Position numbers and translations under genes: made by a program. DNA of 64,000 bases, taken from contig CM036197.1 of the NCBI GenBank assembly GCA_020631735.1, forward strand, positions 40,967,880 through 41,031,879, written 5' to 3'. Shown here in pieces: positions 1 to 10,618 of the stretch. The notes below the pieces were generated by a model. It worked only from the letters and a program-made list of their open reading frames with translations. It was not told where the DNA came from and did not search any database. Source of the DNA: Saccharum officinarum (Eukaryota > Streptophyta > Magnoliopsida > Poales > Poaceae). Numbering within the stretch: the first letter of the stretch is position 1; every line of letters starts with the position of its first letter.

Positions 1-1183
1 CAGGTAATCTTGCAATCATCTTTGCTTATTTTTTTTAATCTGCGGTCATTCTGATGGAGGAGTTTGTTTTGACTTTAACTATTTCAGTGGTTCTCAGTCA
101 AGCGCCAACATGCGTTGATGATTATTGCAGATAGTCTTTACTATACTAAGTTCAAGCTTCATTGCAGGGTGAGTTTTTGTCTTTTATTTACTACTTCCTT
201 TATGCAGTATAGGATTGGAGGCAAATGTATGTTTGTCCTATTGCGGCGCAAAAAAAAAAAGAGGAAACTTTTCAATCTTTTGAAATTGTGCCGAGTCAAA
301 CCATGGACAGAGTATACCACAACCAATCTGCACTGACAATATTTTGATCTAAAAGATAGATGTGGCCTTGTATTAGCCTGTATTCATTTTGTTCTTTTTT
401 AACCTAATTTACAGATTACCGTTGATGGATTTAGTTCACCCTTTTTTTCTTTGTTTTACCACATTGAACTTCGTGATCATGTATTCTCTGCTACATAACA
501 TGTGTCTATATCAATGTTTTTATTTGTCCTCCTTGCAGCCTGGCATGGAAGATGGCCGCAACTGTTATGCCGATGAACATTATTTGCCAACATTATTCCA
601 TGTCAGTACACAATGACCTTTTCAGTTGCTGAAATTAATTTGTCATCTGTATAATGGCGCTGCAGCCCTGTTGACATTGCAAATTTGCATATTTGTATCA
701 ACCAGATGATGGACCCAGATGGAATTGCTAATTGGTCTGTAACCCATGTTGACTGGTCTGAAGGGAAGTGGCATCCGAAAGCTTACCGGGCAAAGGATGT
801 CACTTTCGAGCTTCTGAAGAATATAACAGTATGTGTTCGCCTGCTCATCTTATGTCTATTTTCCAGTTAGTTATTTTCCCACAGCATCCTTTTCTAACCT
901 TATACCCTTTTGATGTGTGCTGCAGTCAATTGACATGAGCCACCATGTCACTAGTGATAGCAAGGTACCTCCCTCCTTCCCCTGTTTCTCTCTCTCTCCC
1001 AGTGATGGATAAACAATCACAAGTATGCTTAAATGTTTTGCTGTTGCTCTGCAGAAAGTGGTTACAAAGAAACCCTGCCTATGGAATGGAGCAAAGAGAC
1101 CATGCTACCTGTTTGCGAGGAAGTTCTACCCTGAATCCATAAATAATCTCTTGACCTTTTTTGCGAATTATACACTTATTTGA
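1..1183 (+). CDS. BC10-like GT14 glycosyltransferase, 3' end only
   Basis: C-terminal 145 residues of a plant Core-2/I-branching (DUF266, GT14) glycosyltransferase, the family of rice BRITTLE CULM10. These are type II Golgi membrane proteins that affect cell-wall polysaccharides and arabinogalactan proteins; the acceptor is not certain. Exons, all joined in frame with GT/AG borders: 1-3 (last codon of an exon that starts upstream), 88-168, 539-601, 706-828, 926-964, 1055-1183 (stop TGA 1181-1183). Diagnostic stretches are WFSVKRQHAL, CYADEHYLPT, ANWSVTHVDWSEGKWHPKAY, and a Cys-rich tail with CLWNGAKRPCYLFARKF. The catalytic core and membrane anchor lie outside the window. No frameshift or stop interrupts the visible exons, so the gene looks functional. 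Confidence 0.93.
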
Positions 1184-1962
1184 GCTTCTAGGGGTGGCTA
1201 GAGGCTACAGGGATACACAGGAAATCTTTTGTTATAGAAATCCTTGTACATTGGATAGCAACAGAATAGGAGATTAATTAACAGAATAGCAATTGGTGAG
1301 AAGGATTTCGCTGCAGCAACACAGTGGCTTCGGATTTACCACGACAGGCCATGGCTACTCCTTTAGCCTCGTGTTACTTTCATAGTTTTTCCTCTCCACA
1401 TTTTTAGCTGTGGCGTTTTACCATGTACATCAAGGCTTATTTTGACAAGGAATGGGCATTAAATGGAAAATCTGAGACCAGGTCTTATATTTTCTCTCAA
1501 GCTGCCGGTTACTCGGTTCCAACTGCCAAAGCGCAGCTCAAAGGGATACATAAGAAAAATTTTCATATATAGGAAACAGATATGTGCTGGTCCTTTGTTG
1601 TGGAGAGCTCAGAAACTACGAGGCCACTCTCGGTGGGACTTTCATAAGTTTCATTTGCATTTAATAAGTTGTCGTATAAGCGTTTTTGGTAACGTGGTAA
1701 TGTTTTTAAGAGAGAAGAAATGAGTATTATGAGATGAAACTCTCTTGACACGATTACTGACAACTCTGTATGAGTTAGAAATTAAATGTCTAAATGAAGT
1801 TTTTCATTGAGAGTGAGAGTTTTACCCATGTCATATTTGTTTCATTTCAATCTATACGACATGACAGGTCTTGGAAAGCTCTGAAACTGCTTTCAACTTA
1901 AGATAACAGACGTAACATCATTGAGTACCTTTGTAGCGCTTCACGTTGAGAGAGAGAGAAAG
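1184..1962. other. 3' UTR and short intergenic stretch
   Basis: Presumably the 3' UTR of the glycosyltransferase followed by spacer. No exon-like conserved coding sequence was recognised on either strand. It ends at an AG-rich run (about 1950-1961) where the LINE begins. Confidence 0.5.
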
Positions 1963-2113
1963 CTTTTTTTACGATAGTTTTACCTCAGCTTTTAAGAAAG
2001 CAAAGTTTGATACAAGACTGGGGAAGCCAGTATCTCAGAAAAACAGCAGAAACAAAACAGAACGAAAGCCCAGATTGAGCTAAATTTCATAGACGTCCGA
2101 AGATGTCACAGAG

Positions 2114-3391
2114 CTAGGGTTGAACTCCTTCATCCATTTCATCCTTCACTTGCGCGATCTGCTGGCGATCATCTTCCTTGAGAAGCACCCTCCATTTCTG
2201 CAGATATGATAATGCAACATAGATGATGTCAGATGGGGTCTTTGGATATTTGTGCTCAATAGCCATCTTGTTTCTATTGTTCCACAAGGCCCAAGCAAAA
2301 CCTGTAAAAGTATAGAGAATTAAGTTCACAGGAAGGGGCCCCTTGCCCATCAGCCACATTTCAGACAGCTTCTTCATAGAAGTAGGATGATTGTGCCATT
2401 TAAAAATCTCTCTTAGAAAACCCCAGATCATCCTATCAACTATGCAGTCAAAAAGAAAAGAATATGATTTACTGACTCAGTGCACCCACATAGACAGCTT
2501 GTATCGCCCCCTTTCCAACCTCTCTTACAAAGACTTTGAGCACATTGCAATTTATTGTTGAAAATTTGCCAAAGGAAAAACTTAATGTTCAAGGGGATTT
2601 TACATTTCCAGAGATAGCCAGCCAACCTGCTAGCAGCACCACCATCAATAATGAATCTAATAAAGATTTGGTAGATAAGAGCCCATTCTTTTCCAAACCC
2701 CATTTAACCATATCAGGACCATCCTCATCTAAAACAAAACCCGCTAGCTCCCCCTTGAGCTCAGACCATCTCTCATACTCCCTGACCAAGAGAGGCCTTC
2801 TAAAGTCAGCTGACAATTCTCCATCCACCCAGTGGTCAGCAACTACACTATCAGGATCTCTGACAAAAAGGAAAAGATCAACATAAGCAATCTTCAGAGG
2901 AACACTTAAAACCCAGCAGTCCTACCAAAACCTACAATTCAGCCCATCTTTAACTTTAAAAAGGGCACCCCATTTGAACAAATGTTTCACTTTATGTAGA
3001 CCTTTCCAAATTGGGAACTACCTTTACTAGCAGCAGAGAAAAAATTACACCCATTCAAGTATTTAGCTTTGATCAATTTGAAGCATAATTCCTCAGGCTC
3101 TTGATGTATTTTTCATATCCATTTTACCAAAAGGCAGTTATTCATTATCCTAGTGTTGATGATGCCCAGACCCCCTTGGTCTTCAGGCCTACTAACCATT
3201 TCCCATTTGGCCATATGGTATCTAAATTTGTTATCAACACCTTGCCACAGAAAGTTAGCCCTAACACTATCCATCTTCTTTGCACTTCATCAGTTAGCCA
3301 ATTGAAGCCCGTGCAGTAGATAGGAATGCTACTAAGGCAGGAATTGGTTAAGATTTGTCCCTCCCTCCCCCCCCCCGATGTGATATGTTTG
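2114..3391 (-). pseudogene. LINE ORF2 fragment: C-terminal zf-RVT region
   Basis: Minus-strand open stretches carry LWKCKIPLNIKFFLWQIF and CLCGCTESVNHILF, the zinc-binding region that follows RT in plant LINEs (zf-RVT type), and further down FAWALWNNRNKMAIEH. Frames change at about 2435 and again upstream near 2830. The fragment is continuous with the 5904-6513 block once the solo LTR and its GTTTG duplication are removed. Confidence 0.75.
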
Positions 3392-4267
3392 TGAAAGGTC
3401 CTTGTTTGGTTTTGGTAATTGAGTGACAACTTAGGTGGACTAATTGTGTTTATGTGAGATACACAGGGAATTAGTTCACAAGTGATGGTGTCATGAAGGA
3501 GCTTATTGCACGTAAGACATGACATTAAGTCATGTGATCAAGGTGGAGAAGATCAAGACATGACTTGGCTCGATGGACCAGTTGTAAGTGTGAAGGGCAA
3601 GTCGGAGGCTTTGAAACGAGGGACCACGTGTGACGGTGAAGCTTGAGCAAGACTTAGGGCCGATGGATCAACGCAATGGTGAAGAGCAAGTGAGATCAAG
3701 ATCGATGAACCAATACAGTCACGTGATGATATGAAGTGGATCATATCATTTGATGATTGGTTGGTGCATGTGTTGCATCAACATCGAAGGAGATGGAATG
3801 GAATGTGCAAGGCAAAAGTATAACCTAGGGTATTTCATTTCACCGGTCAAAGGTAGTGTAGAGAAGTGCATGACCGGGTTTAGGATAAATGGCCGTACTA
3901 TCAAGAGGGGCAAACTTATTTGCATATCGGTCATCTATTGCCACTCGAGTGATCTAACTTTGCATCGTTGCTAGAATCGAGTGGCGTGGCAAGTTGAGTG
4001 GCTAACTTCTTTGAAGAAAATGATTATGAAAATGCTAACACACTTGCACAAGGTGGTGATCACTTATTGGTGTAGGCACATTTCCAAAGGAGGTGAAGTT
4101 TGAGCGGTAGAGATGGGTTTGGAGCCCTCTCTCCCTCCCGCCGAGCTTGCGAGGCGAGATTCGGTGCTTTTGTGGAAGTGAAACGCATTTTTTCCACTAT
4201 GCCGGAGGTGAAGATTTTCTCTGAGTCTTCGTGGATAGAAATGGAGGCGAACAGAGGTCACTGGGGT

Positions 4268-4770
4268 GACCGGACGCTGAACCGGACGCAGTCTCGACAT
4301 GACCGGACGCCTCCAGTCAGTGGCTGCTGTTGTGCGTGACGCGGGGCGCTAGGGTTTGCAACCGGCGTGTCTGGTCTCTCGTGGAACCGGAGCGTCCGGT
4401 CACGCTCCAGAGAAGATGTGAAGCACGCGAGGTCGATCGGACGTGGTGGCGCTGCCGGTCACGATCCACCGGACGCGTCCGGTCATGCGTGGGGTGCTTA
4501 CTAGACTGAAGCTGGACGCCGGGTGTAACGCGTCCGCTCAACTCTAGCAGCGCGTCCGGTCGAGGTTTCACGCGCGCAGGCTGTGCGTGACCTGCACGTC
4601 CGGTCTTGGACTCTGGCGCGTCCGGTCACGCTTGACCGTTGGCGCGTGGCAGGTGACCGTTGAGATCCTGCGCGCAACGTTTGAAGGGGAGGACACATGT
4701 ACGGCGCAGAGTAACTGGACGCGATGCTGTGCATCCGGTCAGTTCGACTGGCGCGTCCGGTCGATACAAA
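4268..4770. repeat. Dispersed CGTCCGGTC motif array in solo LTR copy 1
   Basis: Roughly a dozen copies of the 9-mer CGTCCGGTC or its complement GACCGGACG occur at irregular spacing just upstream of the TATA box at 4815. Examples lie around 4268-4312, 4395, 4435-4485, 4550, 4597 and 4755. The same array occupies the same relative place in the copy at 58078-58620, so it is a property of the LTR family, probably of its U3 promoter region. Confidence 0.8.
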
Positions 4771-4814
4771 AAAATGCTCAGTGAAGGGGCAACGGCTATT
4801 TTTGTTTGTGAGGT

Positions 4815-4822
4815 TATAAATA
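4815..4822 (+). promoter_or_regulatory. TATA box of solo LTR copy 1
   Basis: TATAAATA about 57 percent of the way through the LTR, directly after the CGTCCGGTC array. The second copy has the same octamer at 58659-58666 at the same relative position, which supports a real U3/R promoter. Confidence 0.65.
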
Positions 4823-5903
4823 GAAGTGGTGACTGGCCTTGGCTGGTGCTTGGCACCCTTGGGACTTAGTGTCCATGCTTTGGGAGTGCTAGGAAAGCCT
4901 CTAACTCACTTGTGCTTGCAAGAGTGCGAATCGATTGTGAGTGAGTGTGATTCTAGTGTATTGTATCATGAGGATTACATCGAGTGGCACTAGGTGTTCG
5001 AGTTGTAAGCTGGTGGTGCTTGTTACTCTTAGAGGTTGCCACCTCCTAGACGGTTTGGTGGCTTGTGGCTCCATCGAAGCTCGTAAGAAGATTGTGCGAG
5101 GCTCCGGAGAAGATTTATGAGGGGGATTGTGCTCACCCCATGGGGATCGCGAAGAGCAACTCTAGTAGAACGTGTCATTGAGCTACCACACTTGATGGTG
5201 GGTTCTTGCGGTGCTCTTTGGGAGAGCTCGGTTGTGGATACCGATTAGCCGCCGAATCACGAAGTGTTGGTCGACACAACGGGGATGTAGCTTGGTGGCA
5301 ACCAAGTGAACCTTGGGACAAAATCATCGTGTCAACATTGTCTACTCTTCTCGGTGGTTTGCCTTCGTGCAACACAAGCTTGTATTTACTTTCATATGTA
5401 TATCTTGCTTGTGTTGTTGCTCTTGTATCTAGTTGTGCTTGTGTAGCTAGCTAGATATCTTCTTGCTTGTGTAGCTAGAAGTATTCTCTTTGCGTGGCTA
5501 ATTTAGTTTGTGTAACCTTGTTAGTCACATTGCTTAGTTTGTATAATTAAGTAATTTGCGCTCTCTAATTTGGCATTGGTTGCTTTGTTATTGAGCATTG
5601 CTGGTGAGCTTAGGGGCTTTGTGCTTTTGCTTCATTAGTTGTGTAGGAGCTCCCTTGGTTGGCAAAGTACTAGTGCATAGGTTTGTGTGACCTTGCTCTA
5701 GAATTGATTAGGTGAGATCTTACTTTGCTTGGCACCTTAGTTGCTTAATTAGGATCTTTTGTAAGGTGCTAAAGTTATAGATAGAGGGGTGTAGTCTTGG
5801 CTAGACCGATAAGTTTAATTCTGTATTTATTTCGATTAGCCATCGCGATTAAGTTTTAGAAAGGACTATTTACCCCCCTCCAGTCCGCCATCTCGATCCT
5901 TCA

Positions 5904-6513
5904 GTTTGCCTTTCCAAGGATTTAGCCTATTGATCATTTTTTGAATGATTGGCGAAAAGGCCCCTATGCCTAGATGCTTGTTACAGATAGGTATATCTAG
6001 ATACTTCAGAGGAAGGGAACCCAAAGAGCAATTCAACATATTTGCCAAATTCTCTCTCTCTCTCTCTCTCTTGTTGTGAGCCTCCAAAAACAAATACCTC
6101 ACTTTTATGGTAGTTAATCTTAAGACCAGTAAGTCATTCAAAGCAATACAAAATGAGTTTGAGATTCCTAATAGACTGAACAGAGCAGTCTACTATAATA
6201 ATTGTGTAATCCACATAATGGATGTAAGAGATGTCCCCGAATGAGATATCCAAGCACCCATTTGATATGACCCTTAGAGACAGCCTTGTCTAGCATGACT
6301 CTTAGCACATCTGCCACAAGGTTAAAAAGGAGAGGAGAAAGGGGATCCCCTGTTCAGGCCTCTATAAGTACTAAAGTAATTACTTGTCTCACCATTAATA
6401 TATACTTTGCCCCCTTTAACTGTGTCCATTACACATTTTACCCGCTTAGGATGAAAGTTTCTGCTCACCATTACTTGTTCTAAAAATTCCATCTCACTCT
6501 ATCATATGCTTTT
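5904..6513 (-). pseudogene. LINE ORF2 fragment: RT palm and thumb
   Basis: Minus-strand continuation of the LINE reverse transcriptase. It begins with KAYDRVRWNF at about 6513-6480. The position of the catalytic YADD box is at 6206-6217 and reads Tyr-Val-Asp-Tyr, so one catalytic Asp is lost. It continues with LKLILYCFE, LKINYHKSEVFVFG and SLPLKYLDIPI, characteristic of the plant L1 thumb region. An AG microsatellite at 6050-6074 disrupts the frame. Confidence 0.8.
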
Positions 6514-7669
6514 TGTAGGATCTCCTGGAAGGTTAAGGAGACATAGAGGGGGGTGAATAGGCCTGTAAAAAATTCAACTCAAAATTTTGTCAGTAGACAG
6601 GGTGGCACTGCCGACCTACGAATAATGCTCAGACAGAAAAGATATTTCACAGAGAGTAAACTGAATCTATAAGCTACACAGTCTTGAAATATGAAGATAA
6701 AGTCTAGCTCGAAGATTGGATACCACAGAACCCTAGCGTAAAAGTAGATCAAGCTCACAAACCCTAAAACTGATTGAGCAAGAATAAGAACCAACAAGAA
6801 CACACAAGACACAAAGATTTATCCCGTGGTTCAGCTCACCACCAAGGTTTGCCTAAGTCTACGTTATTGAGGAGGCCACAAAGGCTTGCCCTACCCTCGT
6901 TCTCAAATCAAGAGAATGAACTTTTGAGATGAGGGGTGATTTCTTAGCTTCGAGAATGAGGTTACAAACCTCCCAAGGCTGCCACACGAGTTGGCAAGCT
7001 CAAGGGCGACACCTAGCCGACTAGGAGCAAGCTCCAAGAGTAACAAACCCTAGAACTGCCGGCCAAACATGAACCAAATGCTCTTAGACTTTGGGAATCA
7101 GTGGATCTGCTCTCCAATCGAGTTTTGCTGCCTTTTCTCTCAAGTTTTGATGGTTGGAATCAAGGATTTGCTTGAGGGATGGAGGAGCAACAATAGAGGG
7201 AGAGAGAGTGAGCTCTGGTCTATCTGTTCTCGAAATGAATCGACAGAGGAAGAAGATGACCGTTGTGGGCCAGGCCTGGTGGTATAAATACCCCCTAGGG
7301 CCCAACGGTCGTCTATGGGCAGCACTGCCGCCCTAGCTAAAACAGAAAGTATCAGGAGATTTTTGGTTGGCTGTTTTGGCTAGGTATGAGAATGTTATTC
7401 TAGGATTTTGAGCATCTGGTTGCACAGTTTACCAACTGTCCTCGAGTCCCCCTTAATAGTACGACATTTCCTAACTCAAATTCAAAACATAAAGAAATTT
7501 AAACCTTCTTGAGTTCAGTCCAGCCATCTTTTGTAATTGGGGGCACCTGCAACCCGTACATCATCCTTATTTTTCGATTCCCTGCTTATCATCTCGATAA
7601 ATCTCATTAGTCCTCTAATTTGGTGGTCATCAACGTTAAAACCCACAATAGGTCTTGATTGCACTTACA
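6514..7669 (-). mobile_element. Solo LTR, family B (1156 bp), inserted in LINE RT
   Basis: TGTAGGATCTCC at the left and GCACTTACA at the right, flanked by CTTTT duplications at 6509-6513 and 7670-7674. Removing the insert and one duplication restores the LINE reading frame through FEKAYDRV, which fixes the borders. Read on the minus strand it starts TGTAAGTGC and ends with a CTATTCACCCCCCTCT-type block near 6550, as in many grass copia LTRs. No gag-pol is present. It differs in sequence from the family A LTRs. ORFs inside it (for example 7069-7305) are chance. Confidence 0.85.
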
Positions 7670-8540
7670 CTTTTTCAAAAACTATTTTCAAGATCAACCC
7701 ATGACCTTTGTTTTTCCTTAATTCATGCAAAACCTCATGAAGCACAACCACTCCTTCTAAGATATTCCTACCCTTGATGAACCCGTTTGATTTTTACCAA
7801 TTATTTCTTTAGCTACTGGAGTCAGTCTGTTGGTAAGCGCTTTTGTGATCCATTTATAGTCCACATTTAATAGGCAAATAGGTCTGTATTGTTTTATAAC
7901 ATTGGCCTCCTTGACCTTAGGCACCAAAGTAATCACCCCAAAGTTCATCCTCTTGATATCTAGCTATTTTGCATGGAAGTCCTTAAAAATTGCCAGGATG
8001 TTATCCTTTATTACCTCCCAAAAGGTCTTGAAGAAAGAGACCCCAAAGCCGTTGGGACCCGGGGCTGAGTTGGTTTTCATCTCCATGATGACCCCCTTAA
8101 TCTCTTGTGCGTCGAAGTCTCTAACTAAATATTCTCTGTCATCTGAAGAGAGTCAATTCTCTAGACCAGAAATTTGTTTTAAGAGATAGGAAACAGGGAT
8201 CACTAACACCAAAGAGTGATTTATAATAAGCAACTATGTGAGCAGTAATCTCCTTTTGCCCTCTGACCTCCCCTTGGTTAGATTCAAGAAAGGAAATTGC
8301 GTTCTTCCTCCTTCTACCATTGGCAATAAAAGTGGGAATTAGAGTCGCCCAATAAGACCCACTTCTTCCCTGCTCTTTGCCTCCAATATATCTCCTCCAG
8401 TTTATCTAATCGCTCAATCTCATCCTCCATGAATATTCTCTCACCCCATTTCAAAAAAGGATAACAATCTAGATTCTGCAATAAGGTCAAATTCTTGTAT
8501 TCTCTTAATAACCAGCTCTCTCTTTGCTCTCTGTTCTCCT
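7670..8540 (-). pseudogene. LINE ORF2 fragment: RT linker and fingers
   Basis: Minus-strand peptides include WRQRAGKKWVLLGDSNSHF near 8320-8400, typical of the segment between endonuclease and RT in plant L1 elements, and YRPICLLNVDYKWITKALTN near 7800-7890, the RT finger region. Stops and frameshifts lie between them. The block ends at position 7675, where the palm motif FEKAYDRV is cut by the LTR inserted at 6514-7669. Confidence 0.8.
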
Positions 8541-8709
8541 TGTAGATCTTGTTTTTTTTTGCAAAAATGTATAAAAAAGAGAGAGAAACTGAAAGGAGGC
8601 AGGAAAACCCTGGCCCAGGAAATTTTGTTTCTTTTTTTTTGAAAAAAATAGAAAAATAGAAATAGGTGTGGGACGAGGTCCAGCTATCACCACACACGAA
8701 GAGCAGACG

Positions 8710-9985
8710 ATGAAAATGTCCGCTTCCCCGGCCGCCTCCCCCGCCCTCCGCTTCTCCTCCGCCACTCCACCACTAGCTCCTCTCCGCCGACCGCTCCGAC
8801 GGCGGCTCCCGTCCGTTCGGTGCTCCCTCGCCGCCGCCCCCGGTGTCCGGGCGCCACCGGAGCTCGTCGACTCCATCCTCTCCAAGGTAACACTGACGCC
8901 AGTAGCCTCTTGCTTCCTGGCCCATTCCCAGATTCATGTTTTCTGCCTTGCTTCCTGGCCCATTCCCAGATTCCCGTTCGTTTGTTGCGAGAGACTTGGT
9001 TTCTTCAGAGGCTCAGATTCGTATAGTTACATACATGTGTGCGATTATGTTGGAATGTTAAACGCGATGTCTCAGCTTGGTACTACCGACCGACAGGTGA
9101 AGGGAACTGACCGAGGAGTGCTGCTGCCTAAAGATGGGCACCAGGAAGTGGCTGATGTCGCGCTGCAGCTGGGGAAGTACTGCATAGACGAACCCGTCAA
9201 GTCCCCGCTTATATTTGGAGGTAAAAAGAAAAGAGTGCTTTGTATGCCCAATCAATTGCATTTCTATGTGGTCTTGTGCTCTTGTGGTGGCACAGTCAGA
9301 CAATTCACAATTAACACACCGTAAAAGAACCATCTTGCAACCAACCATGTGGGAAGGTTGCTGTTGCCGCAAATGAGAGCACAAGTTAATAAGCCATACA
9401 TGTGTTGCATTTAACATCTGATGCTGCCGCTGCTATTACAGCGTTTGATCTTTTATCCATGGTTCATGCCATCCTTGATTAAGTCAGCTTTGCATAATTC
9501 GTCCAATTGACCAGAATGGGAGGTTGTGTACTGCTCGGTGCCAACCTCGCCAGGAGGGCTTTACCGGACGCCTCTAGGCCGCCTGATATTCAAAACTGAT
9601 GAGATGATTCAGGTGGTGGAAGCACCTGACATAGTGAGGAACAAGGTGTCATTCTCCGTCTTTGGCCTAGAGGGTGCAGTATCATTGAAAGGTAGACCAA
9701 ACGTGTTCTACCAAGCTGTTTTATGTTTCAAGTTTGGGCACATCTAGCAATTGTGTGATCTTATTTTTGCTATGTTCTTTCTGTGTCGGGCATGCAGGTA
9801 AGCTGAATGTGTTGGACAGTAAATGGATTCAGGTCATATTTGAAGCCCCAGAACTGAAGGTAGGCTCCTTGGGGTTTCAATACGGTGGTGAGAGCGAAGT
9901 CAAGCTGGAGATCACCTATGTCGACGAGAAGATCAGGCTAGGAAAGGGATCCAGAGGCTCGCTCTTCGTCTTCCTTAGACGATGA
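8710..9985 (+). CDS. PAP8: Plastid lipid-associated protein 8-like fibrillin
   Basis: A 221-residue PAP/fibrillin-domain protein, closest by recall to Arabidopsis probable plastid-lipid-associated protein 8 (At5g19940). Fibrillins bind lipids at plastoglobules and thylakoids; the exact ligand is unknown. Exons: 8710-8886, 9097-9220, 9515-9691, 9798-9985, all in phase with GT/AG borders. Residues 1-45 are rich in Ser, Ala, Pro and Arg, as in a chloroplast transit peptide. The domain follows with PVKSPLIFG, YCSVPTSPGGLYRTPLGRLIF, GESEVKLEITYVDEKIRLGK and the C-terminal SRGSLFVFLRR. The start was chosen at 8710; a second Met lies two codons later at 8716. No defects are seen. Confidence 0.94.
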
Positions 9986-10618
9986 TAGAATCGCAGCATG
10001 TGTGTACCAGCATATGCTTTGAGTTGAGACCACAAGCACAAGGGATGGCACTGATGTGGTCGTATGTACAATATTGTATTCAGGGTTTTTACATGTAAAA
10101 TTCAGGTGTCAATCTGGGTTGGGTAGCTGTTCTTCTGCAGATTTAACCTGATGAACATTGTTGCGTAGTTTGTGGATGACGACAGTCCATATGCATGTAG
10201 CATCCATTAGTGTTGCATAAGATGATGCTTTGGATTCTGATACACCAGTGTGACGAACCAAACCAACACGGCACGTTTGGACTACAGAAATCCAAATTCT
10301 GTAGAACGAATTTGCAGGAAGCATCAGCTCGTGTCGGACCATAGCAATATAGGATCCATTGATGCAGCCTCCAGAGAGTTCAGACGATGTTTGAGGCGTA
10401 CAGCGTGTCAGCGTAGTGCTGGACTTGGACGAGGTTGCAGGAGATTTCGTTGGCAGTGTGATTTTTTTTTAAGCGTAGGAAAGACGCCAGCGGATAGGTC
10501 GCTCTTCTAGTCTTCTTCCTCGCTGACGGGTCGAGAGACGCCAGCGGATGCGCCCCACGACCGCCCGTCACTCTGCGTCTCTGCCAGTCCCCCTCGCTCC
10601 CTCCCGTCCGTCTCGGCG
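9986..10618. other. 3' UTR of PAP8-like gene and promoter of the next gene
   Basis: 630 bases separate the two plus-strand genes. The first part is AT-rich and presumably 3' UTR; the last 130 bases are GC-rich, as expected for the leader of the next gene. No other coding signal is seen. Confidence 0.55.

Larger units (their letters stand above)
3392..5903 (+). mobile_element. Solo LTR, family A copy 1 (2512 bp), inserted in the LINE
   Basis: Begins TGAAAGGTCC and ends GATCCTTCA (TG...CA, short inverted ends). It is flanked by a perfect 5-bp duplication GTTTG at 3387-3391 and 5904-5908. There is no internal gag-pol, so it is a solo LTR left by recombination between two LTRs. A TATA box lies at 4815-4822. 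The 3' end has the 'tatttaccccc-ctcc' type terminus seen in grass SIRE/Maximus copia LTRs; that lineage assignment is inference. A second copy of the family is at 57462-59549: both share the start, the end, a block around 4095-4145 (57908-57962 in copy 2), the CGTCCGGTC array and the TATA position. Confidence 0.88.
1963..8577 (-). mobile_element. L1-type LINE remnant (minus strand), split by two solo LTRs
   Basis: A non-LTR retrotransposon read right to left. It has three coding blocks: endonuclease/RT linker and early RT (about 8515-7670), RT palm and thumb (6513-5904), and C-terminal zinc-binding region (about 3390-2440) followed by the 3' region. The blocks become contiguous when the LTR insertions at 6514-7669 and 3392-5903 are removed with one copy of each target duplication. 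Outer borders are approximate. A possible target duplication, AGAGAGAGAAA, lies near 1950-1961 and again near 8578-8589, but it is simple sequence and weak proof. The reading frame carries stops and shifts and the YADD catalytic box is altered, so the element is dead. Confidence 0.82.

Noticed and set aside
4268..4770. Repeat array considered as a CRISPR-like array
   Set aside because: The motif is only 9 bp, in both orientations with irregular spacing, inside a plant LTR; no CRISPR features.
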